Positions 11,406-20,759 of a DNA stretch of 64,000 nt are shown here, in pieces. Made by a program: the position numbers and the translations under genes. The DNA is from Porphyra umbilicalis. Taxonomy: Eukaryota; Rhodophyta; Bangiophyceae; Bangiales; Bangiaceae. The notes under the pieces are model-generated. The model was not told where the DNA came from. It saw nothing but the letters and a program-made list of their open reading frames with translations, and ran no database searches. Positions within the stretch are counted from its first letter, which is position 1, and every line of letters begins with the position of its first letter. The DNA is taken from NCBI GenBank assembly GCA_002049455.2, contig KV918818.1, forward strand, positions 124,001 through 188,000, read 5' to 3'.

Positions 11406-13550
11406 TTAGTCCTTGGTCAGGGACTCCTCGGCCGCCGCCATAGTCGACGAGTCCGAACTGGCCGACGAGGACGCCACGTCTGCGTCGCTGTCGCTGCCAC
11501 GATCGCCCGCGTTGCTGGTGTCTTCAGAGTCCACGCACGTGAAAAAAGTGCAGAAGAGGTAGCTTGCCGCCCATGCGGCCCACTCCGCACAGGGCGCCCC
11601 AATGTCTTTGTCGTCACAGACGCGTGGGCCCCTCGGTGGGTTGGCGGCCAGCACAAAGGCGTCATACGCCCGCCGCTCCGCGGCGGTCACGGCGCTAGAA
11701 ATCGAGATGCGCGCCGCGCATCGCCGTCGTATGATCCCGCGCACGGCCACGCTCTTGACCACAGAGCCGACAGAGATCAGCACGTCCACGACTGGGTTGT
11801 CGACCATGCGCCGCAAAAGCGGCACGGCCTTGTTCCTAAAGAATCCGAGCGCCTGCCCATCCGCCACGAGTGTCTCGTAGAGGCACATGTGCCCGAGGCT
11901 CAAGCAACGGGAGCACGCGTACAGGCAGCTCGGTACGATTAGCGTCTCGGAGTAGGAGGCCGTCGCGGCATTGAGCACTTGCCCCGCTTGGCCAGCAGTG
12001 GCCGGCGGAAGCGCAGCGGTCACGTGCTGGAAAAAGGCCATAGCCGCTGCCGCCGCTGATGTGCTGCTCCGAGAGGTGAGCACCATGTGCAGCACCACGT
12101 CGACGTAGACGCGCGTGTAGATTGTTTCTGAAGACCACGCAAACAGCCCCGAGTCGGCGCCGTCGTACATCACGTCTTTACCGCAGCCGGAGCACGTCCA
12201 GGACCCGGTCCGCACCGCCACCCTCCCGCCCATAGTGTAGAGCACCGCTTCCGTGGTCTTGAGCGGCAACGTCCCGCGGGCGCTACCGCATCTCATGCAC
12301 CTACGCTCGTGGAATATGGCGGGAAGGGCGCCCATGCCCGTCGGGGAGTCCTGGCCCGCCCGCCCGTATGAGTCAGAGATTACACCGATTCGTACCTCCT
12401 CTTTGCACGGAAGGACGTTGCGAGACCGACGGATCGTCGCCTTGTCGTCCTCAATCTCCTCTTGCAGCACGCCCTCGTCTTCCTTGTTCGGTTGCTCAAA
12501 GGCCACGCCATTCCCATCGTACTCTTTCTCACTGGTGCTGTCCGCCTCCTGCTCCTCGCCCAACCCCATCTTGTGCTTGAAAAAGGCCAGCGCGTGGAGG
12601 CACCTCCGATGGGATCGGCAGATAACATTCTTGCAGCGCGGCGCTTGGTTGGTTGCTGACTTGACGGGCTGGACGAGGGCGCACCAGACGCTTTGTGCGT
12701 GCACCGCCCACACCTCCCGATTGTTGCGCAGCACGCGCACACACTGCACGTCCGGCGGTGCAGTTTCCTCTTTCTCACTAAGCAGCACCGGGAATGCCGA
12801 AAACAGCAAGAGCATGGACGCCCGACCCGTCTGACGGGCGACACCCTCCACTGCCAGCCGCATCGCGTCGGCGTGCGCCCACGTAAACTTCTTGGCCGTC
12901 TGGTGCAGCGTCTCGACGCACGTGGTGCTGCGGTCGCCACCGCACGAGCAGAGAAGCAGCACCCGCCCCATCCGCCTCGAAGCCCAGACGACCGACACCT
13001 CAAACCCCTGAATGATAGCCACGGCGGCCCCGCCCACAACCAGCGCGACCGTGGTGGAGTAGAGGGAGTGGAGACCGTCCCAGTCCGATGCCCCGATACC
13101 CAACGACGACATGATCTGCCCCTCGATGAGGTGGCGAAGCGCCACCTCGACGCCTGTCGTGCGGATGCGGCGACGCGCTGCGTACAGCGCGTCGCCGTCC
13201 TCGGCGCCGACTTGGGGCGCCATCGTGTGGGGCACGTTGCTGGCTGGGAGGCTGTCGTCGTCGTTGAGCTCATTGCTGTGACCACAGTTACCACCAGTCC
13301 GGCCGGCCCCGCCGTCTCCGCCGTCCCCCCCGCCCTCTCCTCCGACCCCCGCGTCCTTCGCACCCCCGCTGCCCGCCCGGTCAACCGAAGTGTCGCCGCC
13401 GCCAGCAGCCGCTTCCCGCATGTGGTCGGTGGTCTCGAGGTAGTACTGCAGCAGGGTGTCCTGCAGTTCGTGCGGCACGCGGATGGGCTGGATGTTGCCC
13501 GCGGGCACCGCGGCGGTGTCGCGCAGCCAGCCCGCCGACCGACCCGTCAT
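11406..13550 (-). CDS. Zinc-finger-like partner ORF of the KDZ-like transposase
   Basis: Starting at ATG 13550 (MTGRSAGWLRDTAAVPAGNI) the frame encodes 714 aa, ending in an acidic Ser-rich tail. The same frame is open back to about 14063, but that part is low complexity over a tandem repeat. Visible features are HLIEGQIMSSLGI near residue 137, a CSCGG...C...H pattern near 200 (SWIM-like), a second Cys/His cluster CRSHRRCLH near 305, a CMRCGS and WTCSGCG four-Cys pair near 420-455, and a helical Ala-rich C-terminal half. KDZ-type transposases usually carry N-terminal Cys-rich domains before the catalytic core, so this is probably the N-terminal half or partner of the next ORF. Confidence 0.5.
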   Translation of the reverse strand: MTGRSAGWLRDTAAVPAGNIQPIRVPHELQDTLLQYYLETTDHMREAAAGGGDTSVDRAGSGGAKDAGVGGEGGGDGGDGGAGRTGGNCGHSNELNDDDSLPASNVPHTMAPQVGAEDGDALYAARRRIRTTGVEVALRHLIEGQIMSSLGIGASDWDGLHSLYSTTVALVVGGAAVAIIQGFEVSVVWASRRMGRVLLLCSCGGDRSTTCVETLHQTAKKFTWAHADAMRLAVEGVARQTGRASMLLLFSAFPVLLSEKEETAPPDVQCVRVLRNNREVWAVHAQSVWCALVQPVKSATNQAPRCKNVICRSHRRCLHALAFFKHKMGLGEEQEADSTSEKEYDGNGVAFEQPNKEDEGVLQEEIEDDKATIRRSRNVLPCKEEVRIGVISDSYGRAGQDSPTGMGALPAIFHERRCMRCGSARGTLPLKTTEAVLYTMGGRVAVRTGSWTCSGCGKDVMYDGADSGLFAWSSETIYTRVYVDVVLHMVLTSRSSTSAAAAAMAFFQHVTAALPPATAGQAGQVLNAATASYSETLIVPSCLYACSRCLSLGHMCLYETLVADGQALGFFRNKAVPLLRRMVDNPVVDVLISVGSVVKSVAVRGIIRRRCAARISISSAVTAAERRAYDAFVLAANPPRGPRVCDDKDIGAPCAEWAAWAASYLFCTFFTCVDSEDTSNAGDRGSDSDADVASSSASSDSSTMAAAEESLTKD

Positions 13551-13689
13551 CGTCCGAAAGAGGTGCGGGTGCTGCCGCGGAGGCACGGAAAGAAGCCGGG
13601 TCTGAAAGAAATGGAGAAAAAGTACGCGTGCCCGCCATACAGCCGGATGATTTGCTCGCGGCAAAGCTCGGGAAGCGCGCGCAAAATGA

Positions 13690-13965
13690 GGAGGAAAATA
13701 GGAAGAGAGTGGCAACGAGATCTCGTGAAGCCGATGTGGATGCGAGGAGGGGGGGGGGAGGGGCTGGCACAATGTGTTCGTGCGCCGCCGTGCAAAAGGG
13801 AGGGCGGTGGAGGGGGGTGGGAAGAAAGTGGCAGCGAGAGTTTGTGCTGCAGATGCCAACGTAGACGGGGGCAGTGGGGGGCTGGCAATGTGTGCGCGCG
13901 CGCCGAGAAAGCGGGGGGGTGGGGGAGGGCAGCAACATGTGTACGCGCCGCCGCTGTAGAAGCGC
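13690..13965. repeat. Imperfect tandem repeat of about 105 bp, upstream of the transposase start
   Basis: A block containing GGCTGGCACAATGTGTTCG with a following CGCCG-rich stretch is repeated from about 13765, 13880 and 13925. The linking sequence GAGTGGCAACGAGATC / AAGTGGCAGCGAGAGT also recurs. Copies differ by G-run length, which opens alternative frames and may explain the long N-terminal extension of the minus-strand ORF. Confidence 0.45.
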
Positions 13966-14455
13966 ACGAGGGGCGCTCGCAGTAGAGGTGGGGTAAACGC
14001 CGTCGGCAGCGGGACGGGCAGGGGCTTGGACGCAGCCAGTAGGCTCGCCAACGTGCGAGGCACAGCAGGGGCTACACGAACAACGTGTCACACGCGGACG
14101 GTAGGCCGCTGCAGAGGTGCCCCAGGGGAGCGCGCGGCAGCAGGGCCGTGTGGCGGGAACAGTACGCGGCTGCGCGTTGGGTGGATAGGCGGTGAGGCGC
14201 CGGAGGCCCCTCCTGCTCGAACGGCAAGCCTCCTCCCCCCCCCAAACAGCCCCCCAAACAGCCCCCCAAGCAGGGCAGGAGCAGCTAGCGCGCCTTGGGA
14301 TGCGCTCAATACGTATCCGTCACGACAGTGTGTTACGGATGCGCCGCCGGTGGCGAGCGCCTGCAGCCACTCAACGTGATCGGTCATGTGCAGCGGAGGG
14401 TGACACCGACCACCCTCCCAGACGTGCCAAAAACGAAGGAACTCGTGCGAGGCGC

Positions 14456-14479
14456 GAAATCGAAGACGCTAATTTCGTG
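14456..14479 (-). repeat. Right terminal inverted repeat of the 11.45-kb element
   Basis: Exact reverse complement of 3026-3049, ending AATTTCGTG. The base run outside is AGGACAGTTTC. Confidence 0.6.
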
Positions 14480-14537
14480 AGGACAGTTTCTGGGTGCAGG
14501 GGAGGACGAGCGCTCGACCGCGAAGAGACTCTGGATT

Positions 14538-14917
14538 AGGGTTGCTCAGAACGCCCGGGGCGTCGTTAAGGGCGTCGTTAAGGGCGTCACCAGGGCGTCA
14601 TTTGGGCGTCGTGCGCCCCTAACGCCCCAACTCAAAAGGGCGTCAACAAGGCGTCGCGAAGAGGAAGTTTGCAGGGGGGTCCACATGATTCAGCAGGTGG
14701 CGGCTGTGCACCTTGGTTGGGGACAGGCACCCAGTCTGGACACAAAAATGAGATATCAGAGCGCGATATGGGTGCCACTTAAACGATATGGCGAATATTG
14801 AGGGTGCTACTTAGGGCGTCGTGAGGGCGTTTTGGCTGCCTAATGGGGCGTCAGTAAGGCGTCATATCCGTCGCGCGCCCCTGACGCCCCCGAAATAGGG
14901 GCGTCGTGTGCAACCCT
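14538..14917. mobile_element. 380-bp MITE with 10-bp target-site duplication and GGGCGTC subterminal arrays
   Basis: The element starts AGGGTTGCTCAG and ends GTGTGCAACCCT, so its ends are inverted repeats. It is flanked on both sides by ACTCTGGATT (14528-14537 and 14918-14927), a clean 10-bp duplication (9 to 11 bp possible given edge ambiguity). Both ends are packed with GGGCGTC/GACGCCC copies: about eight in the left 130 bp and several in the right 100 bp. The AT-richer middle has no ORF. A duplication of this length and clustered subterminal motifs fit a non-autonomous Mutator-like element better than hAT (8 bp). It inserted just outside the large transposon, in the promoter side of the PHF5A gene. 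Confidence 0.75.
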
Positions 14918-14987
14918 ACTCTGGATTAGGGCGTCGCCGGCACACCTTAACCGTCGGTGACAAGGCTTACCCGTTGACAGAAGAGTC

Positions 14988-14994
14988 TATAAGA
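14988..14994 (+). promoter_or_regulatory. TATA-like box upstream of the PHF5A gene
   Basis: TATAAGA lies 213 bp upstream of the PHF5A ATG and 70 bp after the MITE end. The position would allow a leader of about 180 nt. Inferred from sequence and spacing only. Confidence 0.3.
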
Positions 14995-15200
14995 TAACTT
15001 CTTCATCAAGTCCCACGTGCTTTCGTGCAAGGTCCTGCCAGGCTCTGTTTGCGTCATGACCAACTCGGCGGCGAAGGCGCGGTTCTTGTCTACGACACCT
15101 GAAGCCTGCCTTGCCACATCCATCGCGCAGCCGACGGTGGCCTCGAGCTCGGCGTTGGAACGCTACTGCCTCGTGTTGCTCACCTGTTCTTTTCTCAGCC

Positions 15201-15773
15201 ATGTCGGCCAAGCACCACCCAGACTTGGTCATGTGCCGCAAGCAGCCGGGCATCTCGGTCGGGCGGTTGTGTGAGAGGTGTACGTTTCGCTGCCTCGCTC
15301 ATACCTATGCGTTTCGTTCTTGTGCCCATAGGATGCTTTTTCTTGCTTATCTGTTGACACATGCGTTGTGAAACAGTGCACTGACGCCAGGGTTCCCGTC
15401 CTCATCGGTGGTCCGCATTGTTGCATGTTTGTTGCTGTTTTCACGTCATGGTTCCCCGCTGCCCCTTTTTCTCGCTATCTTGCTCCTCTCTCCGCTGCGT
15501 CCGACACACGCAGGCGACGGCAAGTGTGTCGTGTGCGACTCGCACACTCGTCCGACTACCATCGTCCGCGTCTGCGACGAGTGCACCGCGGGCAGCCTCG
15601 CCGCCCAGTGTGTGACGTGTGGGGGCGTCGGCGTCTCGGACGCCTACTACTGCGCCGCCTGTACCATGTTGGAGAAGGACCGGGATGGGTGTCCGACGAT
15701 TGTCAATGTCGGGACGGCCAAGGCCGACGCGTTTTGGGCCAACAAAAAGTTTGGCAAGGGCGGCGGGCGGTGA
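15201..15773 (+). CDS. PHF5A: PHF5A/Rds3, SF3b splicing-factor subunit (two exons)
   Basis: Exons 15201-15279 and 15514-15773 join to 112 aa; the intron 15280-15513 begins GTACGT and ends ACGCAG. The join restores [16 protein letters not shown], as in the family. PHF5A (Rds3 in yeast) is a small knot-like SF3b subunit of the U2 snRNP that contacts the branch-point adenosine pocket. The protein shows the expected start [17 protein letters not shown], paired CxxC zinc ligands (CERC, CVVC, CDEC, CVTC, CAAC), the conserved GVSDAYYC and [12 protein letters not shown], and a basic tail. The family length is about 110 aa, so it is complete. The ATG follows CTTTTCTCAGCC, so a further 5'-UTR intron is possible. 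Confidence 0.93.
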
Positions 15774-16352
15774 CGTGGGGGGGGAGGAGGGCGGCTGGTC
15801 GGCGGCACGAGGCTGCTGTCTGAGTGCATGGCGTCAATGCGCCTCTGCCCGCTGTCGACAGCGTTTCGTACCACGCCGCGCCGGCCGGAGAGGCGTGGGC
15901 AGCAGCGCAGACGGCGTTTGTTGTGCCCGAGCCGGTGGCCATGGCGTCGCGGACGCCGAGGGCGGCTGTGGTCACCGCCTGAGCCGCGGGGGGGGCTTGG
16001 GCGCATGAGCACTCTCGTACGAGGTGGTGTTGATTGCAGTACTCGAGTACACTGTGTGCGACAAAGCACTCCGTGCAGGGCGGTAGGAAGGCCAGGCGCT
16101 GGCCATAGGGAAGGTCACGGCACCAACTGTTCGGCCACCACTTCACTTGCAAGCAAAGAAAAGTGTACTCGTGCGTTGGACTAATTTTGCGGAACGACAA
16201 AGATGCGCCTGTGCATGCGACACATTCAGGACGTAGGGAGAAGTGTGTACGTGAGCTGCGACCTTTACACCTCGTCCACCACCCACATTGAGGGACAAAA
16301 AAATCTACTGACAGCCCTCTCCAGCCCTCACTTACACCATGCGCCGCAGCAG
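15774..16352. other. Spacer between convergent PHF5A and a minus-strand gene
   Basis: About 580 bp holding the 3' ends of both genes. No ORF with recognisable features and no canonical AATAAA near either stop. Confidence 0.4.
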
Positions 16353-17280
16353 CTACGTCCTCGACCTCCGCTTGGGCCGCCGCCCGACCTCCCAGTGGCT
16401 CCACCCCCCCGGACTTGGCGAGCGCCGGCGCTTGCGTAGCCGCAGGCGGCCAGCCCGACACTCCCTCGCCTGCGCCGACATCGGATGGCTCACATCGCCA
16501 CTCCCCACCGGCGGCGCCGCCGCGACAGTGGCCACCGCCCCCGCCGCCACCGCCGTCGCCGTCGTCGCCGACGCCCCAACTGCCGTGGCTGTGGCCGCCG
16601 GCTCCGCCGCCGACGGCGACGCCGCCAACGCGGGCGCGGGCGGGTCGACCACCACCCACCACCGGGGCTGTGGCACCGCCTCTGCCGGTGGCGGCGGCGG
16701 CAGCGGCAGCGGCGACGGGGACGGCCAGCGCGCGCACCGGCGGACGCGGCGGGCGGGCCGGCCGCGGGCGCGCCCGCCCAGCTCGCAAGCACTTTCGACG
16801 CCGCTGCCTCCGCCTCCCCTGCCCAGGTCAGCACCGACCTTGTGCGCTTGGCGACCGTCATCGCTGCCATACGCCGTGGACCAAGAGGCGCTGCTACTGT
16901 CGCTCGCGGCGCCCCCCCACCCGTCGCCCCAGCCGTCTGACGGCGGGCCATCCACCACCGGGGCAGCGCCACGGCCCGCGCCGCGCGTACCGCCGGGGGT
17001 CGAGGGAAGCGACACGCGGCGGCGTTTGCGGTGGCGCCTGCCACCGCCCGCGGACGAGGGGGCGCCCGCCAAACCGTCGGGATCATCGTCCGCGTCGACG
17101 CCGGCCACCGAGGCGGACCGCTTGAGGCGCCAATGCGCCGCGAGGACGTCTGAAAACGACGAGTCGAAACGGTCAGCACCCTGCACAGACGGAGAGAAAA
17201 ACACGAGAGAACACGAACCAAGACAGGGTGGACACAGAAATAGAACACTGAATGGAGCACGGTACCACCGTTAGGTCCAT
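16353..17280 (-). CDS. Hypothetical basic nuclear-type protein, probable short intron
   Basis: The minus-strand frame 17180-16353 gives 276 aa. Extended upstream it meets only a GTG, but a good acceptor (pyrimidine-rich, ending GTGCAG at 17181) precedes it. An ATG at 17280 (MDLT) with donor GTGGTA at 17268 joins in phase through an 88-nt intron, giving 279 aa starting MDLTGADRFDSSFSDVLAAH. Features are RRHRKRRR (bipartite-like NLS), an acidic Trp/Ser stretch (SDGWGDGWGGAASDSSSASW), an Ala-rich middle and a basic Arg-rich C-terminus. I recognise no family. The opposite strand also has a long frame from an ATG at 16339 (MRRSSYVLDLRLGRRPTSQW) and is the main alternative. Confidence 0.42.
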
Positions 17281-18405
17281 GCGCAAGGAGCGCAGAGCTC
17301 CAGGTCCACCCCACCAGGGTGGCAGAGGGGGCGCGACCACAGGGCCTGCACAGACAATCGCAGAGGGGGCACGGCGGCGACGCAACACAATGGCAACACG
17401 TCGCCGCGGCCCTCCCCCATCGACGCCGCGCACAGTGGCCCGCCGATCGACGTACCCGCGTCGCGGCGCTGCCACTGGCACCGCCCCTCACGCTGCTCGG
17501 CCACGCCGTCGGTGGCACCACACCCACCAAACCGCCGCCATCCGACCGAGCTCCCAGCCCCGCCGCCACCACCGCCCCGCCGCTCACGCCACCCGTCGGC
17601 TCACGTCCGTCCCCAGGAGCTCCTCCACCAGCCGTCGCCATCGGCTCGGCCGGGCCCGTCACCCTCCCGCCAGGCCCATCTACCCCGACACGGCCGTTGC
17701 CCACCGGCGGGCGGTCCGCGCTCCCCCCGCCCGCCCCGCTGGCCGTTGGGCCGGCCCACGCCGCCGCGCTCAAGCCCATCTTCGTCGCGCCGCCAGACAC
17801 ACACACCGTGGTCGCCGCCCCCGCCCTCACGCCATGAGCGTCGCCAACAGGGGCGGGCACGACAGGGGCGGGGGGGCGTCAGGGGGTGTGGCGGTCAGGC
17901 AGAGGCGGTAGCCACATTGCGGGCGGGCGCCCCGAGGGGGCGTGCGCTCAAACGCTCGCACGGGTGGTCTGACAGGCGCCGAGGGTGGTGTCTCGCGGGG
18001 GGGGGGGCTCGGGCCGGGCCAGTCCCGAGGGGTTTCAAGTTCGGCCCGTGTGGCTCGATTTGGAGGGACTTGGCAGAACGAGATGTCGGCTGCGGCGGGT
18101 CGCCCTGTCTGCGGTGGCCACGATGGATGAGCTGGCAGCTTTGGCGCCCGCACGCAGGGCGCGAACTGGCTGTGATGGCAGCAGCCGAGCAGACGTGGAG
18201 ACAACAACAACAGAAAACAACGATGGAGACCAAAAAACTGCTGTGCAATGTGGGTCCTCTTGAAGAAAATGTATCGTGGTGTACAAAAAGTAACAAAACG
18301 GACCCACGTGCGAGTAAAAACGCCCTCCTCCCCCACAAATCACACCAGCCGCTTCCCCCATACCAACCTGTCACGTAAGCACCTGCCCCTGGGCAGCCCC
18401 CCCAC
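17281..18405. other. Intergenic, no supported gene
   Basis: GC-rich with long Pro/Ala frames on both strands from 17320 to 17860, but no consistent start, motif or domain. From 18050 to 18400 base composition drops and no frame persists. It presumably contains the promoter of the minus-strand gene to the left. Confidence 0.4.
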
Positions 18406-19653
18406 TTAGGCACGCGTGCTCGCCGAAAATACGGCCGCCACAATCTTGGCAAACAGGTACGGCGCATCCTCCACGGGCATGTCGATGGCCGTCTCCTTGA
18501 CATAGGCCGGGAGCACCCCCGGCGGCACCGCCACCTCCACCGCATCATACTCGAGGAGCTCCTCCTCCTCCGCCGCCGCCCCCCCATCGTCGGGCGTCGG
18601 CCGTGGCGGCCGCGGCGCGCCGCCGCCGCCGCCCGCCGCCCCCGACGTGATGGACCGCGGCACGCCGAGGCGAAAGGCGACGCGCCGCTCCCGCTCCCCG
18701 CCCCGCCCGTTGGCCACCTCCAACCGCCACACGGGCGGCCCGCCGTCGTTTGCGTCGGCGACGGGCTCCCGCACGGGCCGCGCGCCGACGAGGGCGGCGA
18801 GCACCTCCAACGCGGCCGCCGGGCCCGCATCGTCGTCGGCGGGCCCGGCGGCGGCGGCGGCGGCGGGTGGCTTGGCCGCCGGCGGCTCCACGTCCATCCC
18901 CGCTGACGCCGCCTCGAGGGCCGCCTTGGCGTCTGCGAGCTCCCGCCGAAGGCCGGCGGCTTCTGCACGGGCGGCGGCGAGGGCGGCGCCCGCCGCCCCG
19001 CTGGCGTCGGGGAGGACGTCGACTTCAACCGCCTCCTCCTCCACCACCTCCTCGACGAGGACCGTCGGGCGCGGCGGCTCACTCCCCACGTCCGTGTCGC
19101 CATTGCCACTGCCGCCGCCGTCGCCGCCCGAGTCGCTCCCGAGCGCGGCCACCTCATCGGGCTCCTCTGGCTCGGCAACGGGCGCGCGGCGGGCGCCCCG
19201 CAGCCCGCCACCGCCCCTGCCGCCGCTGCCGCCGCCGCCGCGGTCGCCGACCAGCTCCCACAGCGTCGCCGCCTCGGCGCGCGCTTCGGCAGCCACCCGC
19301 TGCGCCGCCGCCAGCTGCGCGTCGTAGGCCGAGCGCACGTCTGCCAGCGACGACGCGGCGCCGTCCACGGCCATTCGCCGGAGTGCCGCCACCTCCCGCA
19401 GCAACGCCGCAATGCGCGCGTTCGTCTCGGCGCCGGGCGTGGCAGAGGAGGGGGGCGGCTCCCCGCGGCGCGCCTGCTTGGCGGGCCGCCGGCCTGCCGA
19501 TGGGGGCGTGCCGCCGCCCCCGCCGTGGGCGCCCGTCATGGCGTCGTTGTCGGCGTCGGCCGCAAGGGGAGCGGCGGAAGCGGCGGGCGTCGGTGCGCCC
19601 CCGTCGTTAACCCGCCCGCCCGTTGCTGGCGGCGAGTCGTAGACGGAAAACAT
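18406..19653 (-). CDS. Coiled-coil protein with Csm1/Pcs1-like C-terminal domain
   Basis: The start at ATG 19653 gives 415 aa beginning MFSVYDSPPATGG. The frame is open further upstream (KRRASRRLSRRFGDMFS) but only from a GTG. Heptad-like segments occur at about residues 75-137 (ARIAALLREVAALRRM) and 215-250 (AAGLRRELADAKAALEAA), separated by an acidic linker. The last 110 residues look globular: VWRLEVAN, RRVAFRLGVPRSI, then LEYDAVEVAVPPGVLPAYVK and DMPVEDAPYLFAKIV. This layout, with F-x-L, Y-x-P and LP-x-[YF]L-type signatures, resembles the Csm1/Pcs1 (monopolin) domain that links kinetochores or rDNA. The match is by eye and could be coincidental; another coiled-coil kinetochore fold is possible. 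Confidence 0.45.
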   Translation of the reverse strand: MFSVYDSPPATGGRVNDGGAPTPAASAAPLAADADNDAMTGAHGGGGGTPPSAGRRPAKQARRGEPPPSSATPGAETNARIAALLREVAALRRMAVDGAASSLADVRSAYDAQLAAAQRVAAEARAEAATLWELVGDRGGGGSGGRGGGGLRGARRAPVAEPEEPDEVAALGSDSGGDGGGSGNGDTDVGSEPPRPTVLVEEVVEEEAVEVDVLPDASGAAGAALAAARAEAAGLRRELADAKAALEAASAGMDVEPPAAKPPAAAAAAGPADDDAGPAAALEVLAALVGARPVREPVADANDGGPPVWRLEVANGRGGERERRVAFRLGVPRSITSGAAGGGGGAPRPPRPTPDDGGAAAEEEELLEYDAVEVAVPPGVLPAYVKETAIDMPVEDAPYLFAKIVAAVFSASTRA

Positions 19654-20759
19654 GTCGCCAAAGCGGCGGGAGAGGCGGCGGGACGCGCGGCGTTTGGTGG
19701 ACACGGCGGGGCGGGGGGGGGCGCCCCTTCCGGGGGGGGGGGGTTCCCGGCGCCATGCCGAGGGGGTAGGGGGGGGCACCGGGGGGGGGGAACCACCGGG
19801 CCAGGGGGGGCGGAGTGGTCGGCGGGAAACACCACGGGCGGCGGTGGGCCGCAGCGCGCGCCGCCAACCGGTCCGTCAAGGGGTAGACGAGAGGGAAAGC
19901 GACCACCACCACCAAGGGGCGATGTGAACAGATAACAATAGGGGGTGACCGATCGTGGCGGGGAGCGGTCGCGGCTGGCGGTAGCGAATAGGGATGTGGC
20001 CGCGGCTCGGACGCGACAGCCACGGGCGCGCGTCGAGAGGCACCAGTGCTTCCAGTTTGAACCTTCGAACCGATTCTTGATCTGGTGCCCGTTGCGTTGT
20101 TGCACTCTTGACACTTGCAAGTAGGCACTCAACTTGGTAAACAAGTCCATCGCGCACAAGTCGTTATTCTTTCTTTCTTTGTTGAGAAGCTCTTGCGCAC
20201 ACTGCAAGCCGGCTTGAACGCGGGCTAGCCCGTGTCGTCCCCCAACGGGCAGGCAGCGCCGCTGCCGAGCCCGCCAACGAGGGCAGCCGTCGACTCTTTG
20301 TGCTCATGCAACTGCCGTCGTCCGTGCCACTTCAAGCACGGGTCGCCCTGCAGCTGCAGCTGCGATGATCGGACAGAGGTTGAATTGAGCTCCGCATCGG
20401 GCGGCATGAGCGGACCGCTGACCCGCCACCTGCACCACCGCTGTCTGCGGACCGCTGACGTGCATTTTCGATGGCCAAACGCTGCGTGGCCGATGGAAGG
20501 CGGTGGCAAGCGGTGAAGGGGAAGGCGGGAGATGGCAGAGGCGGGCGGGCGGGTTGGCGTTGCAGCGGCGGCGGCAGGAATGCACGCCGACCCATCATGA
20601 ACGCACCCACTTGTGTGAGCCGTTGTCGACGCGCCGCCTGTCCGGTCCCGGCGGCCGAACGGGGAACGATATGAGCGTTCCGGCCGTCGCCCACGGCGCG
20701 TCGACCCGTGCCCGCCGGTTGGCGACGGACCGGGGGCGCCGCCCCCCCGGCGCCGCACG
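19654..20759. other. Divergent promoter region of two neighbouring genes
   Basis: Separates the minus-strand coiled-coil gene from the plus-strand DUF1399 gene. The first 250 bp are G-run-rich; 19930-20230 is less GC-rich and has a TTCTTTCTTTCTTTG tract at 20167-20181. No supported ORF. Confidence 0.4.

Larger units (their letters stand above)
3026..14479. mobile_element. Putative 11.45-kb DNA transposon with KDZ-like transposase and Ulp1-like peptidase
   Basis: A 24-bp sequence beginning CACGAAATTAGCGTCTTCGA at 3026 recurs as its exact reverse complement at 14456-14479. The similarity continues inward for about 20 bp, including a shared CACGAGTTC. Between the ends lie a KDZ/HMGXB3-like transposase ORF and a zinc-finger-like ORF on the minus strand, and a long ORF plus a Ulp1-like peptidase on the plus strand. 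Fungal KDZ transposons are known to be large and to carry accessory enzymes, so this cargo fits. I could not find a convincing target-site duplication. A stop codon and a frame break in the plus-strand ORFs suggest a degenerate copy. Confidence 0.5.

Noticed and set aside
16339-17274. Plus-strand ORF opposite the basic hypothetical protein
   Set aside because: It has an ATG and good codons, but the minus strand offers an in-phase short intron, an NLS and an acidic Trp/Ser segment. Kept only as the alternative.
16490-17860. 456-residue minus-strand ORF
   Set aside because: It reads through the proposed intron in another frame with Cys/Val noise and Arg/Ser runs.
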